Assembly (NCBI RefSeq): GCF_036241575.1
Contig: NZ_CP108455.1
Coordinates: forward strand, 5,149,501 to 5,213,500
Length of the DNA stretch: 64,000 nt
DNA from: Streptomyces sp. NBC_01267
Lineage (GTDB): Bacteria; Actinomycetota; Actinomycetes; Streptomycetales; Streptomycetaceae
Direction: 5' to 3'
Notes under the pieces: generated by a model
Seen by the model: the letters and a program-made list of their open reading frames with translations, nothing else
Told to the model about the DNA's origin: nothing
Databases searched by the model: none
Translations under genes and position numbers: made by a program
Shown: positions 41,460 through 50,048 of the stretch, in pieces
Layout: every line of letters begins with the position of its first letter
Position numbering within the stretch: the first letter of the stretch is position 1

Positions 41460-42618
41460 GCTCGGCAAGAACGGCGAGGCCGTCTCCGAGGCCGTGCCCT
41501 CCGAGGGCACCCCGAACCTGGCCAAGGTCGAGGTGGTCGACGTCTCGACGACCACCGAGGTGGAAGCCGTACTGGACGCTCCCGTCGAGCGCGGCGAGCC
41601 GATCCTTCAGGTCCGGAACCTGGTCAAGCACTTCCCGCTCTCCCAGGGCATCCTCTTCAAGCGCCAGATCGGTGCCGTCAAGGCGGTCGACGGGATCTCC
41701 TTCGACCTCTACCAGGGCGAGACCCTCGGTATCGTCGGCGAGTCCGGCTGTGGCAAGTCCACCGTCGCGAAGCTGCTGATGACGCTGGAGACCGCCACGG
41801 CGGGCGAGGTCTTCTTCAAGGGCCAGGACATCACCAAGCTGTCCGGGCGGGCGCTGAAGGCGGTGCGGCGGAACATCCAGATGGTGTTCCAGGACCCGTA
41901 CACGTCGCTCAATCCGCGTATGACGGTGGGTGACATCATCGGGGAGCCGTACGAGATCCACCCCGAGGTGGCTCCGAAGGGTGACCGGCGCCGCAAGGTG
42001 CAGGAGCTGCTCGATGTCGTGGGTCTGAACCCGGAGTACATCAACCGGTATCCGCACCAGTTCTCCGGCGGTCAGCGTCAGCGCATCGGCATCGCCCGCG
42101 GCCTCGCGCTCAACCCCGAGATCATCATCTGCGACGAGCCCGTCTCGGCGCTGGACGTGTCGGTGCAGGCGCAGGTCATCAACCTGATGGCGAAGCTGCA
42201 GGACGAGTTCAACCTCTCCTACCTCTTCATCGCGCACGACCTGTCGATCGTCCGGCACATCTCCGACCGGGTCGGCGTGATGTACCTCGGCAAGATGGCC
42301 GAGATCGGTACGGACGAGCAGATCTACGAGCACCCGACGCACCCGTACACCCAGGCGCTGCTCTCGGCGGTCCCGGTGCCGGACCCGGAGGCCCGCGAGG
42401 GCCGCGAGCGGATCATCCTGGTCGGGGACGTCCCCTCGCCGGCGAACCCGCCGTCGGGCTGCCGGTTCCGTACCCGCTGCTGGAAGGCCGAGGCGCGCTG
42501 CGCCGAGGAGCTTCCGCTGCTGGCGATCCCGGAGCGCTTCCAGGGGCAGAACACCCCGGCGGCGCACGAGTCGGCGTGCCACTTCGCCGAGGAGAAGGAC
42601 GTCGTGGGCGCGGCCTGA
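41452..42618 (+). CDS. Oligopeptide ABC ATPase (OppF/DppF type), system 1
   Basis: 388 residues from ATG 41452, overlapping the OppD-type stop. A long acidic head (about 50 residues) precedes the ATPase core: Walker A GESGCGKST, Q loop FQDPYTSLNPRMTVGD, signature FSGGQRQR, Walker B IIICDEPVSALD and the switch His in IAHDLSIVRH. C-terminal OPN domain with CRFRTRC and a late Cys. A 156-base run (41826-41981) is identical to DNA at 54961-55116 in system 3. Confidence 0.94.
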   Translation: MAELGKNGEAVSEAVPSEGTPNLAKVEVVDVSTTTEVEAVLDAPVERGEPILQVRNLVKHFPLSQGILFKRQIGAVKAVDGISFDLYQGETLGIVGESGCGKSTVAKLLMTLETATAGEVFFKGQDITKLSGRALKAVRRNIQMVFQDPYTSLNPRMTVGDIIGEPYEIHPEVAPKGDRRRKVQELLDVVGLNPEYINRYPHQFSGGQRQRIGIARGLALNPEIIICDEPVSALDVSVQAQVINLMAKLQDEFNLSYLFIAHDLSIVRHISDRVGVMYLGKMAEIGTDEQIYEHPTHPYTQALLSAVPVPDPEAREGRERIILVGDVPSPANPPSGCRFRTRCWKAEARCAEELPLLAIPERFQGQNTPAAHESACHFAEEKDVVGAA

Positions 42619-42641
42619 TCCTGATCCACCCGTACGCACAC

Positions 42642-42687
42642 GGAGCCCCCGCCCGACCGGTCAGCCGACCGGCCCGGCGGGGGCTCC
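42642..42687 (+). terminator. Terminator of oligopeptide system 1
   Basis: GGAGCCCCCGCC (42642-42653) and GGCGGGGGCTCC (42676-42687) are perfect 12-base arms; the 22-base loop contains a further small stem. Confidence 0.8.
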
Positions 42688-42795
42688 GTTGCTGTCCGAT
42701 GGCGGCGTCCCCGACGGGGGCGTACGCGGGCGGTCGTCGGAGCATCGAAACACAATCCCGTTGCGGGGCCGGGCCGGAGCCTGTTGAGTGGCCGG

Positions 42796-43557
42796 ATGGA
42801 TCTGGGGACCGATGAGTACGAGCAGGCCGCGCCGACCGCCCCGGTGCCGTCCGCGTACGACGTACGCGCGCGGGAGGCGGCCCGAAACAACGCCGAATGG
42901 TGCGACGCCCTCTGCCGGACGCACGGCGTGCGGGGCGAGTTCGGTGCCGCCGCCTGGACGGCCGCCGAGCGGACTCCGCCGTTCTACCCGGACGCGGTGA
43001 CGCTGACCCCGGGCGCTCCGGTACGCGAGGTGCTGACCGCGGTCGACACCGCGACGCCCGGCTGCACCGTCAAGGACAGCTTCGCCGACCTGGACCTGAC
43101 CGGGGACGGCTTCGAGGTCCTCTTCGACGCCCAGTGGATCCACCGCCCGGCCGGTGCGCCGGTCCCGGCCGCACCGGAGGGCGTGCGCTGGGCGCGGATC
43201 CGTACGGAGGAAGAGCTGGCGGACTGGGAACGCGCCTGGGACGGCGGGGTGTCGGACCTCTTCCGTCCGGGACTCCTCGCGGACCCGGGCACCTCGGTCC
43301 TCGGCGGTTACGCGGGGGACCGCCTGGTCGCGGGCGCGGTGGCCACCCGGAGCGGAGCGGTCGTCGGAGTGTCCAACCTGTTCGCAGTGGACGGCACGGA
43401 GCCGGACGCCGCCTGGGCGGGCTGCCTGGGAGCACTGGCGGAACTCTTCCCCACGGCGCCGGTGGTCGGCTACGAACACGGCGACGACCTGACCTCCGCA
43501 CTCCGCAACGGCTTCGACGCGGTGGGACCGCTGCGGATCTGGCTGCGCAGCGCCTGA
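42796..43557 (+). CDS. GNAT-like protein of unknown substrate
   Basis: 253 residues from ATG 42796 (TTG 42784 in frame is possible; neither has a strong ribosome site). The front 40 residues are helical (YDVRAREAARNNAEWCDALC). The second half resembles the acetyltransferase GNAT fold: WARIRTEEELADWERAW, then VLGGYAGDRLVAGAVATRSG (strand pair), then VVGYEHGDDLTSALRNGFDA like the last GNAT helix and strand. The acetyl-CoA pyrophosphate loop is not clear, so catalysis is uncertain. It stands alone between oligopeptide systems 1 and 2. Confidence 0.65.
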   Translation: MDLGTDEYEQAAPTAPVPSAYDVRAREAARNNAEWCDALCRTHGVRGEFGAAAWTAAERTPPFYPDAVTLTPGAPVREVLTAVDTATPGCTVKDSFADLDLTGDGFEVLFDAQWIHRPAGAPVPAAPEGVRWARIRTEEELADWERAWDGGVSDLFRPGLLADPGTSVLGGYAGDRLVAGAVATRSGAVVGVSNLFAVDGTEPDAAWAGCLGALAELFPTAPVVGYEHGDDLTSALRNGFDAVGPLRIWLRSA

Positions 43558-43611
43558 GGGATCCGCCTACGGTTCGCTCAAGGGGCCGTGGGCGGTCGGG
43601 CTGTTCCCGGA

Positions 43612-44625
43612 TCAGGCCGGCGGCTCCTCGGGGAAGTGGCAGGCCGTCAGGTGGCTCTCCTTGCTGTCCGTCAGCCGGAGCAGCGGGGGCTCGTCCGTGG
43701 CGCACTTCTCCGTGGCCTTCCAGCAGCGCGTACGGAACCGGCAGCCGGACGGCGGGTTCAGCGGCGAGGGGACGTCGCCCGTGAGGCGGATACGGCTGTC
43801 CTGCTGCTCGGCGTCGGCGTCGGGGACCGTCGCCTCGGGGACGGCGGACAGGAGCGCCCGGGTGTACGGGTGGCGCGGGGCGCTGTAGAGGCTCTCCCGG
43901 TCGGCGATCTCGACGATCTTGCCGAGGTACATCACCGCGACCCGGTGCGAGAAGTGCCGGACGATCGCCAGGTCGTGGGCGATGAAGAGGAACGAGATCC
44001 CCATGTCGCGCTGGAGCTGCTGGAGGAGGTTGACGACCTGCGCCTGGATGGAGACGTCCAGGGCGGAGACCGGCTCGTCCGCGACGATCAGCTTCGGCTG
44101 GAGGGCCAACGCCCGTGCCACGCCGATGCGCTGGCGCTGCCCGCCGGAGAACTCGTGCGGGAAGCGGTTGTAGTGCTCCGGGCTCAGCCCGACGATCTCC
44201 AGCAGCTCGCGGACCCGCTTCTCCTGGCCCCCGGGCGGATTGATGCCGTTGACCTCCATCGGACCACCGACGATCTTGCCGACCGTCTGGCGCGGGTTGA
44301 GGGAGGAGTACGGGTCCTGGAAGATCATCTGGATCTCGGAGCGGACCGGCGCCAGTTCCTTGCGGGAGGCGTGCGAGATGTCGCGGCCGGCGTAGGTGAT
44401 GCGACCACGGGTGGGTTCGAGGAGCCGGGTGATGAGGCGGCCCGTCGTCGACTTGCCGCAGCCCGACTCGCCTACCAGGCCCAGCGATTCGCCCTCGTGG
44501 ACGGTGAAGTCCAGACCGTCCACGGCCTGCACGTCCGCGATCCTGCGCTTGAAGGGGAAGCCACCCATCACCGGGAAGTACTTGGTGAGGCCGCTGACTT
44601 CGAGCAGGGGGGTGGGGGTTGTCAT
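43612..44625 (-). CDS. Oligopeptide ABC ATPase (OppF type), system 2
   Basis: 337 residues from ATG 44625 with AAGGGA before it. Walker A GESGCGKST, signature FSGGQRQR, Walker B LIVADEPVSALD, switch IAHDLAIVRH, and OPN domain with CRFRTRC. It is the last gene of the minus-strand operon that starts at 49681. Its DNA is clearly different from the ATPases of systems 1 and 3. By gene order it would be BldKE if this operon is bldK. Confidence 0.93.
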   Translation of the reverse strand: MTTPTPLLEVSGLTKYFPVMGGFPFKRRIADVQAVDGLDFTVHEGESLGLVGESGCGKSTTGRLITRLLEPTRGRITYAGRDISHASRKELAPVRSEIQMIFQDPYSSLNPRQTVGKIVGGPMEVNGINPPGGQEKRVRELLEIVGLSPEHYNRFPHEFSGGQRQRIGVARALALQPKLIVADEPVSALDVSIQAQVVNLLQQLQRDMGISFLFIAHDLAIVRHFSHRVAVMYLGKIVEIADRESLYSAPRHPYTRALLSAVPEATVPDADAEQQDSRIRLTGDVPSPLNPPSGCRFRTRCWKATEKCATDEPPLLRLTDSKESHLTACHFPEEPPA

Positions 44626-44648
44626 GGTCGGTGTCCCTTGGCTCTCGG

Positions 44649-45680
44649 TCAGCTCAGCCGGGGCTGGATCTGGTGGGTGAAGAGGTCCTGTCGCTGTTCC
44701 GCACTGAGGTGGCAGGCCGCGCCGCGCCCGGCGGTGACGTCCAGCGGCGGCTGCTGGGTGACGCAGGCGTCGCCCTCGACCTGGTCCTTGAAGGTACAGC
44801 GCGGGTGGAAGCGGCAGCCCGTCGGCGGGTTGAGCAGGCTCGGCGGGGTGCCGGGGATCGGGGTCAGCGGAATGCCCAGCGGCGAGGACAGACTCGGCAT
44901 CGACGCCAGCAGGCCCCAGGTGTACGGGTGCTGGGGTGCGGTGAGCACTTCCTTCGTGGTGCCCCGCTCCACGCACCGGCCGCCGTACATCACCAGGACG
45001 TCGTCCGCGACGTTGGCGATCACCCCCAGGTCGTGGGTGATGAAGATGATCGACGTCCCGGTCTGCTGCTGGAGGTCCTTGAGCACATCGAGGATCTGCG
45101 CCTGCACGGTGACGTCGAGCGCGGTGGTCGGCTCGTCGGCGATCACCAGCTCGGGATCGCAGACCAGTGCCATCGCGATCATCGCGCGCTGCCGCATACC
45201 GCCACTGAACTGGTGCGGGTAGTCGTCCACCCGCAGGTCCGGCTGCGGGATGCCGACCTTGGCCAGCATCTCGATCGCCCGCTTGCGGGCTTCGCCCCGG
45301 GAAGCGCCGTTGTGCTTGCGGTAGGGCTGCGCGATCTGTGCGCCGACGGTGTGGTAAGGCGAGAGAGCGGTCAGTGCGTCCTGGAAGATCATCGACATCT
45401 TCTTGCCGCGAAGCCGCTCCAGCGTCCGCTCCGGGGCCCTGGAGAGCTCTTCACCGTCGAGGACGATCTCACCTTCGACAGAGGTCGTCTCCGGGTTGTG
45501 CAGGCCCAGGATCGTCAGGTTGGTGACCGACTTGCCCGATCCGGACTCACCTACGATGCCCAGCGTTCTGCCGCGCTCCACGTCGAAGGAGAGCCCGTCG
45601 ACGGCCTTGACGGTGCCGTCCTCGGTGGAGAAGTGCACCTTCAGGTCGCGTACCGAGAGAAAGGGGGTGGTGGCGCTCAT
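44649..45680 (-). CDS. Oligopeptide ABC ATPase (OppD type), system 2
   Basis: 343 residues. Walker A GESGSGKSV, Q loop FQDALTALSPYHTVGAQI, signature FSGGMRQR, Walker B LVIADEPTTALD, switch ITHDLGVIAN. The C-terminal OPN domain has CRFHPRC and later Cys residues. It lies 22 bases after the permease gene and 23 before the OppF-type ATPase gene. By order it would correspond to BldKD. Confidence 0.93.
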   Translation of the reverse strand: MSATTPFLSVRDLKVHFSTEDGTVKAVDGLSFDVERGRTLGIVGESGSGKSVTNLTILGLHNPETTSVEGEIVLDGEELSRAPERTLERLRGKKMSMIFQDALTALSPYHTVGAQIAQPYRKHNGASRGEARKRAIEMLAKVGIPQPDLRVDDYPHQFSGGMRQRAMIAMALVCDPELVIADEPTTALDVTVQAQILDVLKDLQQQTGTSIIFITHDLGVIANVADDVLVMYGGRCVERGTTKEVLTAPQHPYTWGLLASMPSLSSPLGIPLTPIPGTPPSLLNPPTGCRFHPRCTFKDQVEGDACVTQQPPLDVTAGRGAACHLSAEQRQDLFTHQIQPRLS

Positions 45681-45702
45681 GCTCTTGTCTACTCCTCGGG
45701 CC

Positions 45703-46683
45703 TCAGGCCAGCCGCACGCGCGGGTCGATCATGGCGTACACCGCATCGATGATGATGTTGAAGATGACGATCGCGCCCGCGGCGACCAGGACGACACCCA
45801 GCAGCATCGGCAGATCGCTGTTGGAGACGGCCTTGATGGAGAGTTCACCGATGCCGTGCAGGGTGAACACCTGCTCGGTGATGATCGCGCCGCCGAAGAG
45901 CACCCCGAGGTCCAGGCCGAAGATGGTGGCGATCGGCCCCATCGCGCCGCGCCAGGCGAACTGGAAGAAGACCGTGGCGCGTGACAGGCCCTTGGCACGG
46001 GCGGTGCGTACGTAGTCCTCGCTGAGCGTCTCGACGAGCTGGGAGCGTGTCATACGGGTGTAGTTGGCCGTGAAGATGATCGACAGGACCAGCCAGGGCA
46101 GCAGCAGCCCGGTGGCCCAGGAGACCGGGTTCTGGGTGAACGGCGTGTAGGTGGCCCGGCTCAGCAGATGCCACTGGTCGACCAGGAAGTACGTGGCCAG
46201 GACGCCGACGACGTAGATCTGCATCGAGGAGCCGAGGAGCGAGGCCGAGCTGGCGATCTTGTCGACCGCCTTGCCCTGCTTGACGGCGGCGAGCATGCCT
46301 GTACCGACACCGAAGATCAGGTAGACCACGGAGGCGCCGATCGCCAGCGAGACGGTGGTCGGGAACCGGTCCAGGATGGTGCCCCAGACCGGCTCGCGGT
46401 TGGCGAACGAGTAGCCCAGGCAGGGCGCGTCGCAGTGCCCGAAGGTGGCGTAGTCGCGGCCGGCGAAGACACCGACGAGCCAGTGCCAGTACTGGACCGG
46501 GACCGGGTCGGAGATCCCCAGGTTGTGGCGTACGAGTTCCAGGGTCTGCGGGGTGCAGATCTTGCCGCAGGCCATCCGGGCGGGATCGCGTGGGGCGGCG
46601 TAGAAGAGGTAGAAGGTGACGGCGCTGATGATCAGCAGGATCACGAGTGCGCCGAGTGTCCGGCGAATGAGGAAGCGGAGCAT
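45703..46683 (-). CDS. Oligopeptide ABC permease (OppB type), system 2
   Basis: 326 residues, ATG at 46683 with AGGAAAG upstream. MLRFLIRRTLGALVILLIIS begins the first helix; an extracellular loop with two or three Cys (GKICTPQTLEL, then CDAPCLGY) follows, which could form a disulfide. The ATPase-contact loop is SEDYVRTARAKGLSRATVFF. It follows the binding-protein gene, an order seen in the bldK operon, where it would be BldKC. Confidence 0.92.
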   Translation of the reverse strand: MLRFLIRRTLGALVILLIISAVTFYLFYAAPRDPARMACGKICTPQTLELVRHNLGISDPVPVQYWHWLVGVFAGRDYATFGHCDAPCLGYSFANREPVWGTILDRFPTTVSLAIGASVVYLIFGVGTGMLAAVKQGKAVDKIASSASLLGSSMQIYVVGVLATYFLVDQWHLLSRATYTPFTQNPVSWATGLLLPWLVLSIIFTANYTRMTRSQLVETLSEDYVRTARAKGLSRATVFFQFAWRGAMGPIATIFGLDLGVLFGGAIITEQVFTLHGIGELSIKAVSNSDLPMLLGVVLVAAGAIVIFNIIIDAVYAMIDPRVRLA

Positions 46684-46773
46684 GGGCGTTCGTGGCTTTC
46701 CTGGGGAGCGCCGTCAGGCGGATGGACAGGACCTGGGAGGCGGCGGCACGAACTCCCGCCGCCTCGTGGCCGG

Positions 46774-48558
46774 TTACTTCTTGACGTACAGCTTGTAGAG
46801 CATGCAGCCGTCGAAGTTCGGGTCCATCTGGACGTTGCCGACCTTGGAGCCGTGCAGATACATGCGGCGCATGTAGAACTCGGGGATGACCGGAGCCTGC
46901 TCCATGATCTGCTTGTCCAGCGCGGCCCACGCCTTGCCGGCCTGCTCCTGGTCGGCGATCGCGGTGGCCGCCGCGATGGCCTTGGTGACGGCCGGGCTGG
47001 TGAAGTGCGCGTAGTTCGGGGAGTTGTCGAAGACGGTTCCCTTGTCGAACAGCGGCTGGAAGACGGTGTAGCCGGTCGGCCAGTCCGCGGACCAGGCGGT
47101 CCAGTAGACGTCGTACTTGTTGTCGACCTTGCCGAAGATGTCGTACATGGAGTTCTGGTCCACCGGCTTGGTGATGCAGTTGAAGCCGGCCTTCTCCAGT
47201 GCCCGCTGGATGACGACCGCGATCTTGTCGTAGGTGTCCGTCTGCGGGTAGGCGAGGACGATCTTCTGGCCGACCTTGCCGATCTTCTTCAGCATGGCCT
47301 TGGCCTTGACCGGGTCGCCGGTCGGGGTCGTCAGCTTGCCGTAGAGGTCGAACTTCTCGTAGCCGGAGACGAGCGGCGACATGATCGTGGTGGCGTAGTC
47401 GCCGAAGGAGTCGCCGCCCGCGGTCTGCCGGATCTGCTGCAGCGGCCAGGCGATGTTGAGGGCCTTACGGACCTCGGTGTCGGTGATCCGGGTGGTGTTG
47501 ATGGACCACATGCTGGTGCCGGAGCCGATGCCCTGGACGATGCGGCTCTTGAACTTGGGGTCGGTGAGGACCGTTTGCACCCGCTCGGTGGCGACGTTGA
47601 TGTCGATGGTCACCGCGTACTTGTCCTTGCCGGCGTCCGCGATGAAGCGGTCGGTGCCGGCCAGCGACGTCGGGCCGAACTCGAACTCGAACTTGTCCGG
47701 GTACGCGTTGCGGATCGGGTCGGTCTTCGGGTCCCAGTGCTCGTTGCGCACCAGCTCCATGGACTTGTCGGTCACATGGCTGGTGATGCGGTACGGGCCG
47801 CAGGAGTAAGGCTTCTTGTCGTACGCCTGCTTGGTGTCGTGCTTCTTCGACGCCACCGCGTACGTGTACATCGCGAGCGTGAAGTTGAAGTCCTGACGGG
47901 CCGTCTGGAGCTTGAAGACGACGGTCTTGTCGTCCGGGGTCTGGACGGCGTCGAGGCTCTTGCCCGTGTAGGGGCCGGAGTACTTCTTGCGGAAGTCGGT
48001 GAGCGAACCGGTCAGCCAGCCCTGGGCGTACGTGGCGCCCTCCGTGGTGAAGTCCGCGAAACCGCGCTCGATGGAGTACTTGACGTCGGCGGAGGTGACG
48101 GCCGAGCCGTCCTCCCACTTCAGCCCGTCCTTGAGCGTGAACGTCCAGGTCTTGCCGTTGTCACTGACGGTGCCGACATCGGTGGCGAGGTCGCCGACGA
48201 GGGTCATGGAACCGTCGTCGGCGATCTTGTAGCCGGTGAGGGCCCGGGTGACCATCAGGTCGAGGGACGAGTTGGGCGCGTAGTAGATGCGCTGCGGGTC
48301 CAGGTGCGTGAAGTCGCCGCGGTTGATGACCTGGACGGTGCCGCCCTTGGTGGCGCCGGGGGCCTCCGGGGCAGGACCGGTGGAGTCGGCCTTGGTGCCG
48401 ACCGCGATCTTCGAGGTCTTGGCCGCGTCGTGCTTGCCGTTCGAACCCGAGCCGGAGCCGCCACCGGCGTTGCCGGAGCTGCAGCCGGCGAGCCCCATGG
48501 TGCTTGCGGCCGCGACCGCCGTGGCGGAGATCAAAAAGGTTCTGCGCGAGGTCGTCAT
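46774..48558 (-). CDS. Oligopeptide-binding Tat lipoprotein, system 2
   Basis: 594 residues from ATG 48558 (a TTG lies one codon before). TTSRRTFLIS is a twin-arginine signal and MGLAGCS the lipobox, so the folded lipoprotein is exported by Tat; the binding proteins of systems 1 and 3 use Sec-type signals. Family 5 domain: LKWEDGSAVTSADVKYSIER, then WPTGYTVFQPLFD. About 50 residues longer than the other two. Its position as second gene after a permease gene, and its length, agree with what I recall of BldKB, the binding protein for the extracellular signal of aerial growth. That name is unproven here. Confidence 0.9.
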   Translation of the reverse strand: MTTSRRTFLISATAVAAASTMGLAGCSSGNAGGGSGSGSNGKHDAAKTSKIAVGTKADSTGPAPEAPGATKGGTVQVINRGDFTHLDPQRIYYAPNSSLDLMVTRALTGYKIADDGSMTLVGDLATDVGTVSDNGKTWTFTLKDGLKWEDGSAVTSADVKYSIERGFADFTTEGATYAQGWLTGSLTDFRKKYSGPYTGKSLDAVQTPDDKTVVFKLQTARQDFNFTLAMYTYAVASKKHDTKQAYDKKPYSCGPYRITSHVTDKSMELVRNEHWDPKTDPIRNAYPDKFEFEFGPTSLAGTDRFIADAGKDKYAVTIDINVATERVQTVLTDPKFKSRIVQGIGSGTSMWSINTTRITDTEVRKALNIAWPLQQIRQTAGGDSFGDYATTIMSPLVSGYEKFDLYGKLTTPTGDPVKAKAMLKKIGKVGQKIVLAYPQTDTYDKIAVVIQRALEKAGFNCITKPVDQNSMYDIFGKVDNKYDVYWTAWSADWPTGYTVFQPLFDKGTVFDNSPNYAHFTSPAVTKAIAAATAIADQEQAGKAWAALDKQIMEQAPVIPEFYMRRMYLHGSKVGNVQMDPNFDGCMLYKLYVKK

Positions 48559-48646
48559 CAAGTCCTGCCTTGTCGATGGAGATCAGGGAGAAGCGGAAGG
48601 AGCGAGGTGGCCCGGGAGCCGGGAGGCGTCACCGCCGGGTGCAGGG

Positions 48647-49681
48647 TCAGCGGTTCGTCTTCGGGTCGACCGCGTCGCGGACCGAGTCGCCGAGAAGGTT
48701 GAAGGCGAGCACGAAGACCACCATCGCCACACCGGGGAAGAGCATGAAGGTGATGTCGTCGCTGTAGACCGCGGCGCCGCGCTGGATCATCACACCCCAG
48801 TCGGGCGTCGGGTCGACGATGCCGACGCCGAGGAACGCGAGGCCGGCCTCCGCGGTCACGAACGCGGGCAGCCCGAGCGTCGCCTGGATGAGGATCGGCG
48901 TCCACAGGTTGGGCAGCAGCTCCTTGAAGATGATCCGGGCCGGCGAGGCGCCCGTCACCTTGGCGGCCTCGACGAACTCCCGCTCCCGCAGGGCCAGTAC
49001 CTGACCGCGCAGCAGCCGGGCGATCGAGGCCCAGCCGAACGCGGTGAGTACCCCGACGAGACAGAGCACCGTGAGCCAGATCGGCGTGCTCTCCTCGGGA
49101 GAGACGAAGACGCTCAGGACGATCGGCATGAACGCGATGAAGAAGAGCGTGGAGGGGAACGCCAGCAGGATGTCGATGACCCGGCCGACGAAGTAGTCCG
49201 TCTTCCCGCCCAGGTATCCAGCTGTGACGCCCACGGCCACGCCGATCAGGACGGTGAACAGGGTGGCCGCAGTGGCGATCAGCAGCGAGTTCCGGATGCC
49301 GTACAGGAGGAAGGTGAAGACGTCCCGTCCCAGGCCGGGCTCGATACCGAACCAGAAGTCGGAGCTGATGCCGCCGTTGGGTTTGACCGGGTTGGCGAAG
49401 TCGTTGAGGAGCCCCGGGGTGTCCTGGCCGTAGGTGTCGTACGGGTTCTTGCCGTACAGCGCCGAGATCAGGGGCGCGCATATCCCGATCAGGAAGAAGA
49501 AGAGGACGACGCAGGCAGAGACCACCCCGGTCCTGTCGCGCTTGAACCTGAGCCAGGCCAGCTGGCCTGGACTCCGGGCTTCGGCGCCCTTGTCGGGGCC
49601 GTCGGGGTGCCGGGACTCCTCAGCGGCTGCGATGGCGTTGGTGTCCACCGAGAAGCTGGGGGCCGGGGATGGCGTGGTCAT
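48647..49681 (-). CDS. Oligopeptide ABC permease (OppC type), system 2, first gene
   Basis: 344 residues, ATG 49681. A Ser/Asp-rich cytoplasmic head of about 40 residues precedes six helices; a large outer loop (NPYDTYGQDTPGLLNDFANP) follows the first. ATPase-contact loop EREFVEAAKVTGASPARIIF. It is the promoter-proximal gene of system 2, and this unusual order (OppC-type permease before the binding protein) is the main reason to compare the operon with bldKABCDE. Confidence 0.92.
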   Translation of the reverse strand: MTTPSPAPSFSVDTNAIAAAEESRHPDGPDKGAEARSPGQLAWLRFKRDRTGVVSACVVLFFFLIGICAPLISALYGKNPYDTYGQDTPGLLNDFANPVKPNGGISSDFWFGIEPGLGRDVFTFLLYGIRNSLLIATAATLFTVLIGVAVGVTAGYLGGKTDYFVGRVIDILLAFPSTLFFIAFMPIVLSVFVSPEESTPIWLTVLCLVGVLTAFGWASIARLLRGQVLALREREFVEAAKVTGASPARIIFKELLPNLWTPILIQATLGLPAFVTAEAGLAFLGVGIVDPTPDWGVMIQRGAAVYSDDITFMLFPGVAMVVFVLAFNLLGDSVRDAVDPKTNR

Positions 49682-50048
49682 CGAACTCCTGTCCCCGAAC
49701 GGAAAGCGGCGTCCTCCGGGTGGGAGGAGCTAAGGGGTTGGAACGGACCCAACCAATGGAGTTGACAGTGGTCAATGCACGGTGCAAGTCATCGACGGGT
49801 CTTTAGGTTGTTGATCTGAACTTGACAAAATAAATGATCTTCAGGGATTGACTCGTTCCCTGACGGAGCGGCAAACCGGGGTGAGCCGGACGGCTGCGTC
49901 CGGTCAAAGGTGTGTCCCTTTCGTTATGCGGGGCATCCGGGCGTTCTGGTGACGGATGGACACAGACGGCCCTGGTGGAAGTGCATTGCTCCTACTGTCG
50001 GGTGATATTGGGCCCTAAGTGCGATTTGGGACCAGAAGGAGGCACTCC
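49682..50048. promoter_or_regulatory. Divergent control region of oligopeptide systems 2 and 3
   Basis: 367 bases, strikingly AT-rich around 49795-49860 (CTTGACAAAATAAATGATC). On the minus strand TTGTCA, 17 bases, TAAAGA form a reasonable promoter for system 2. On the plus strand TTGTTG, 17 bases, TAAATG is a weaker candidate for system 3. No gene is visible. Confidence 0.45.

Noticed and set aside
42796..43557. Operon membership of the GNAT-like gene with system 1
   Set aside because: A strong terminator (42642-42687) separates them.
46168..48702. 844-codon plus-strand frame
   Set aside because: Antisense to the system 2 binding protein and permease genes.
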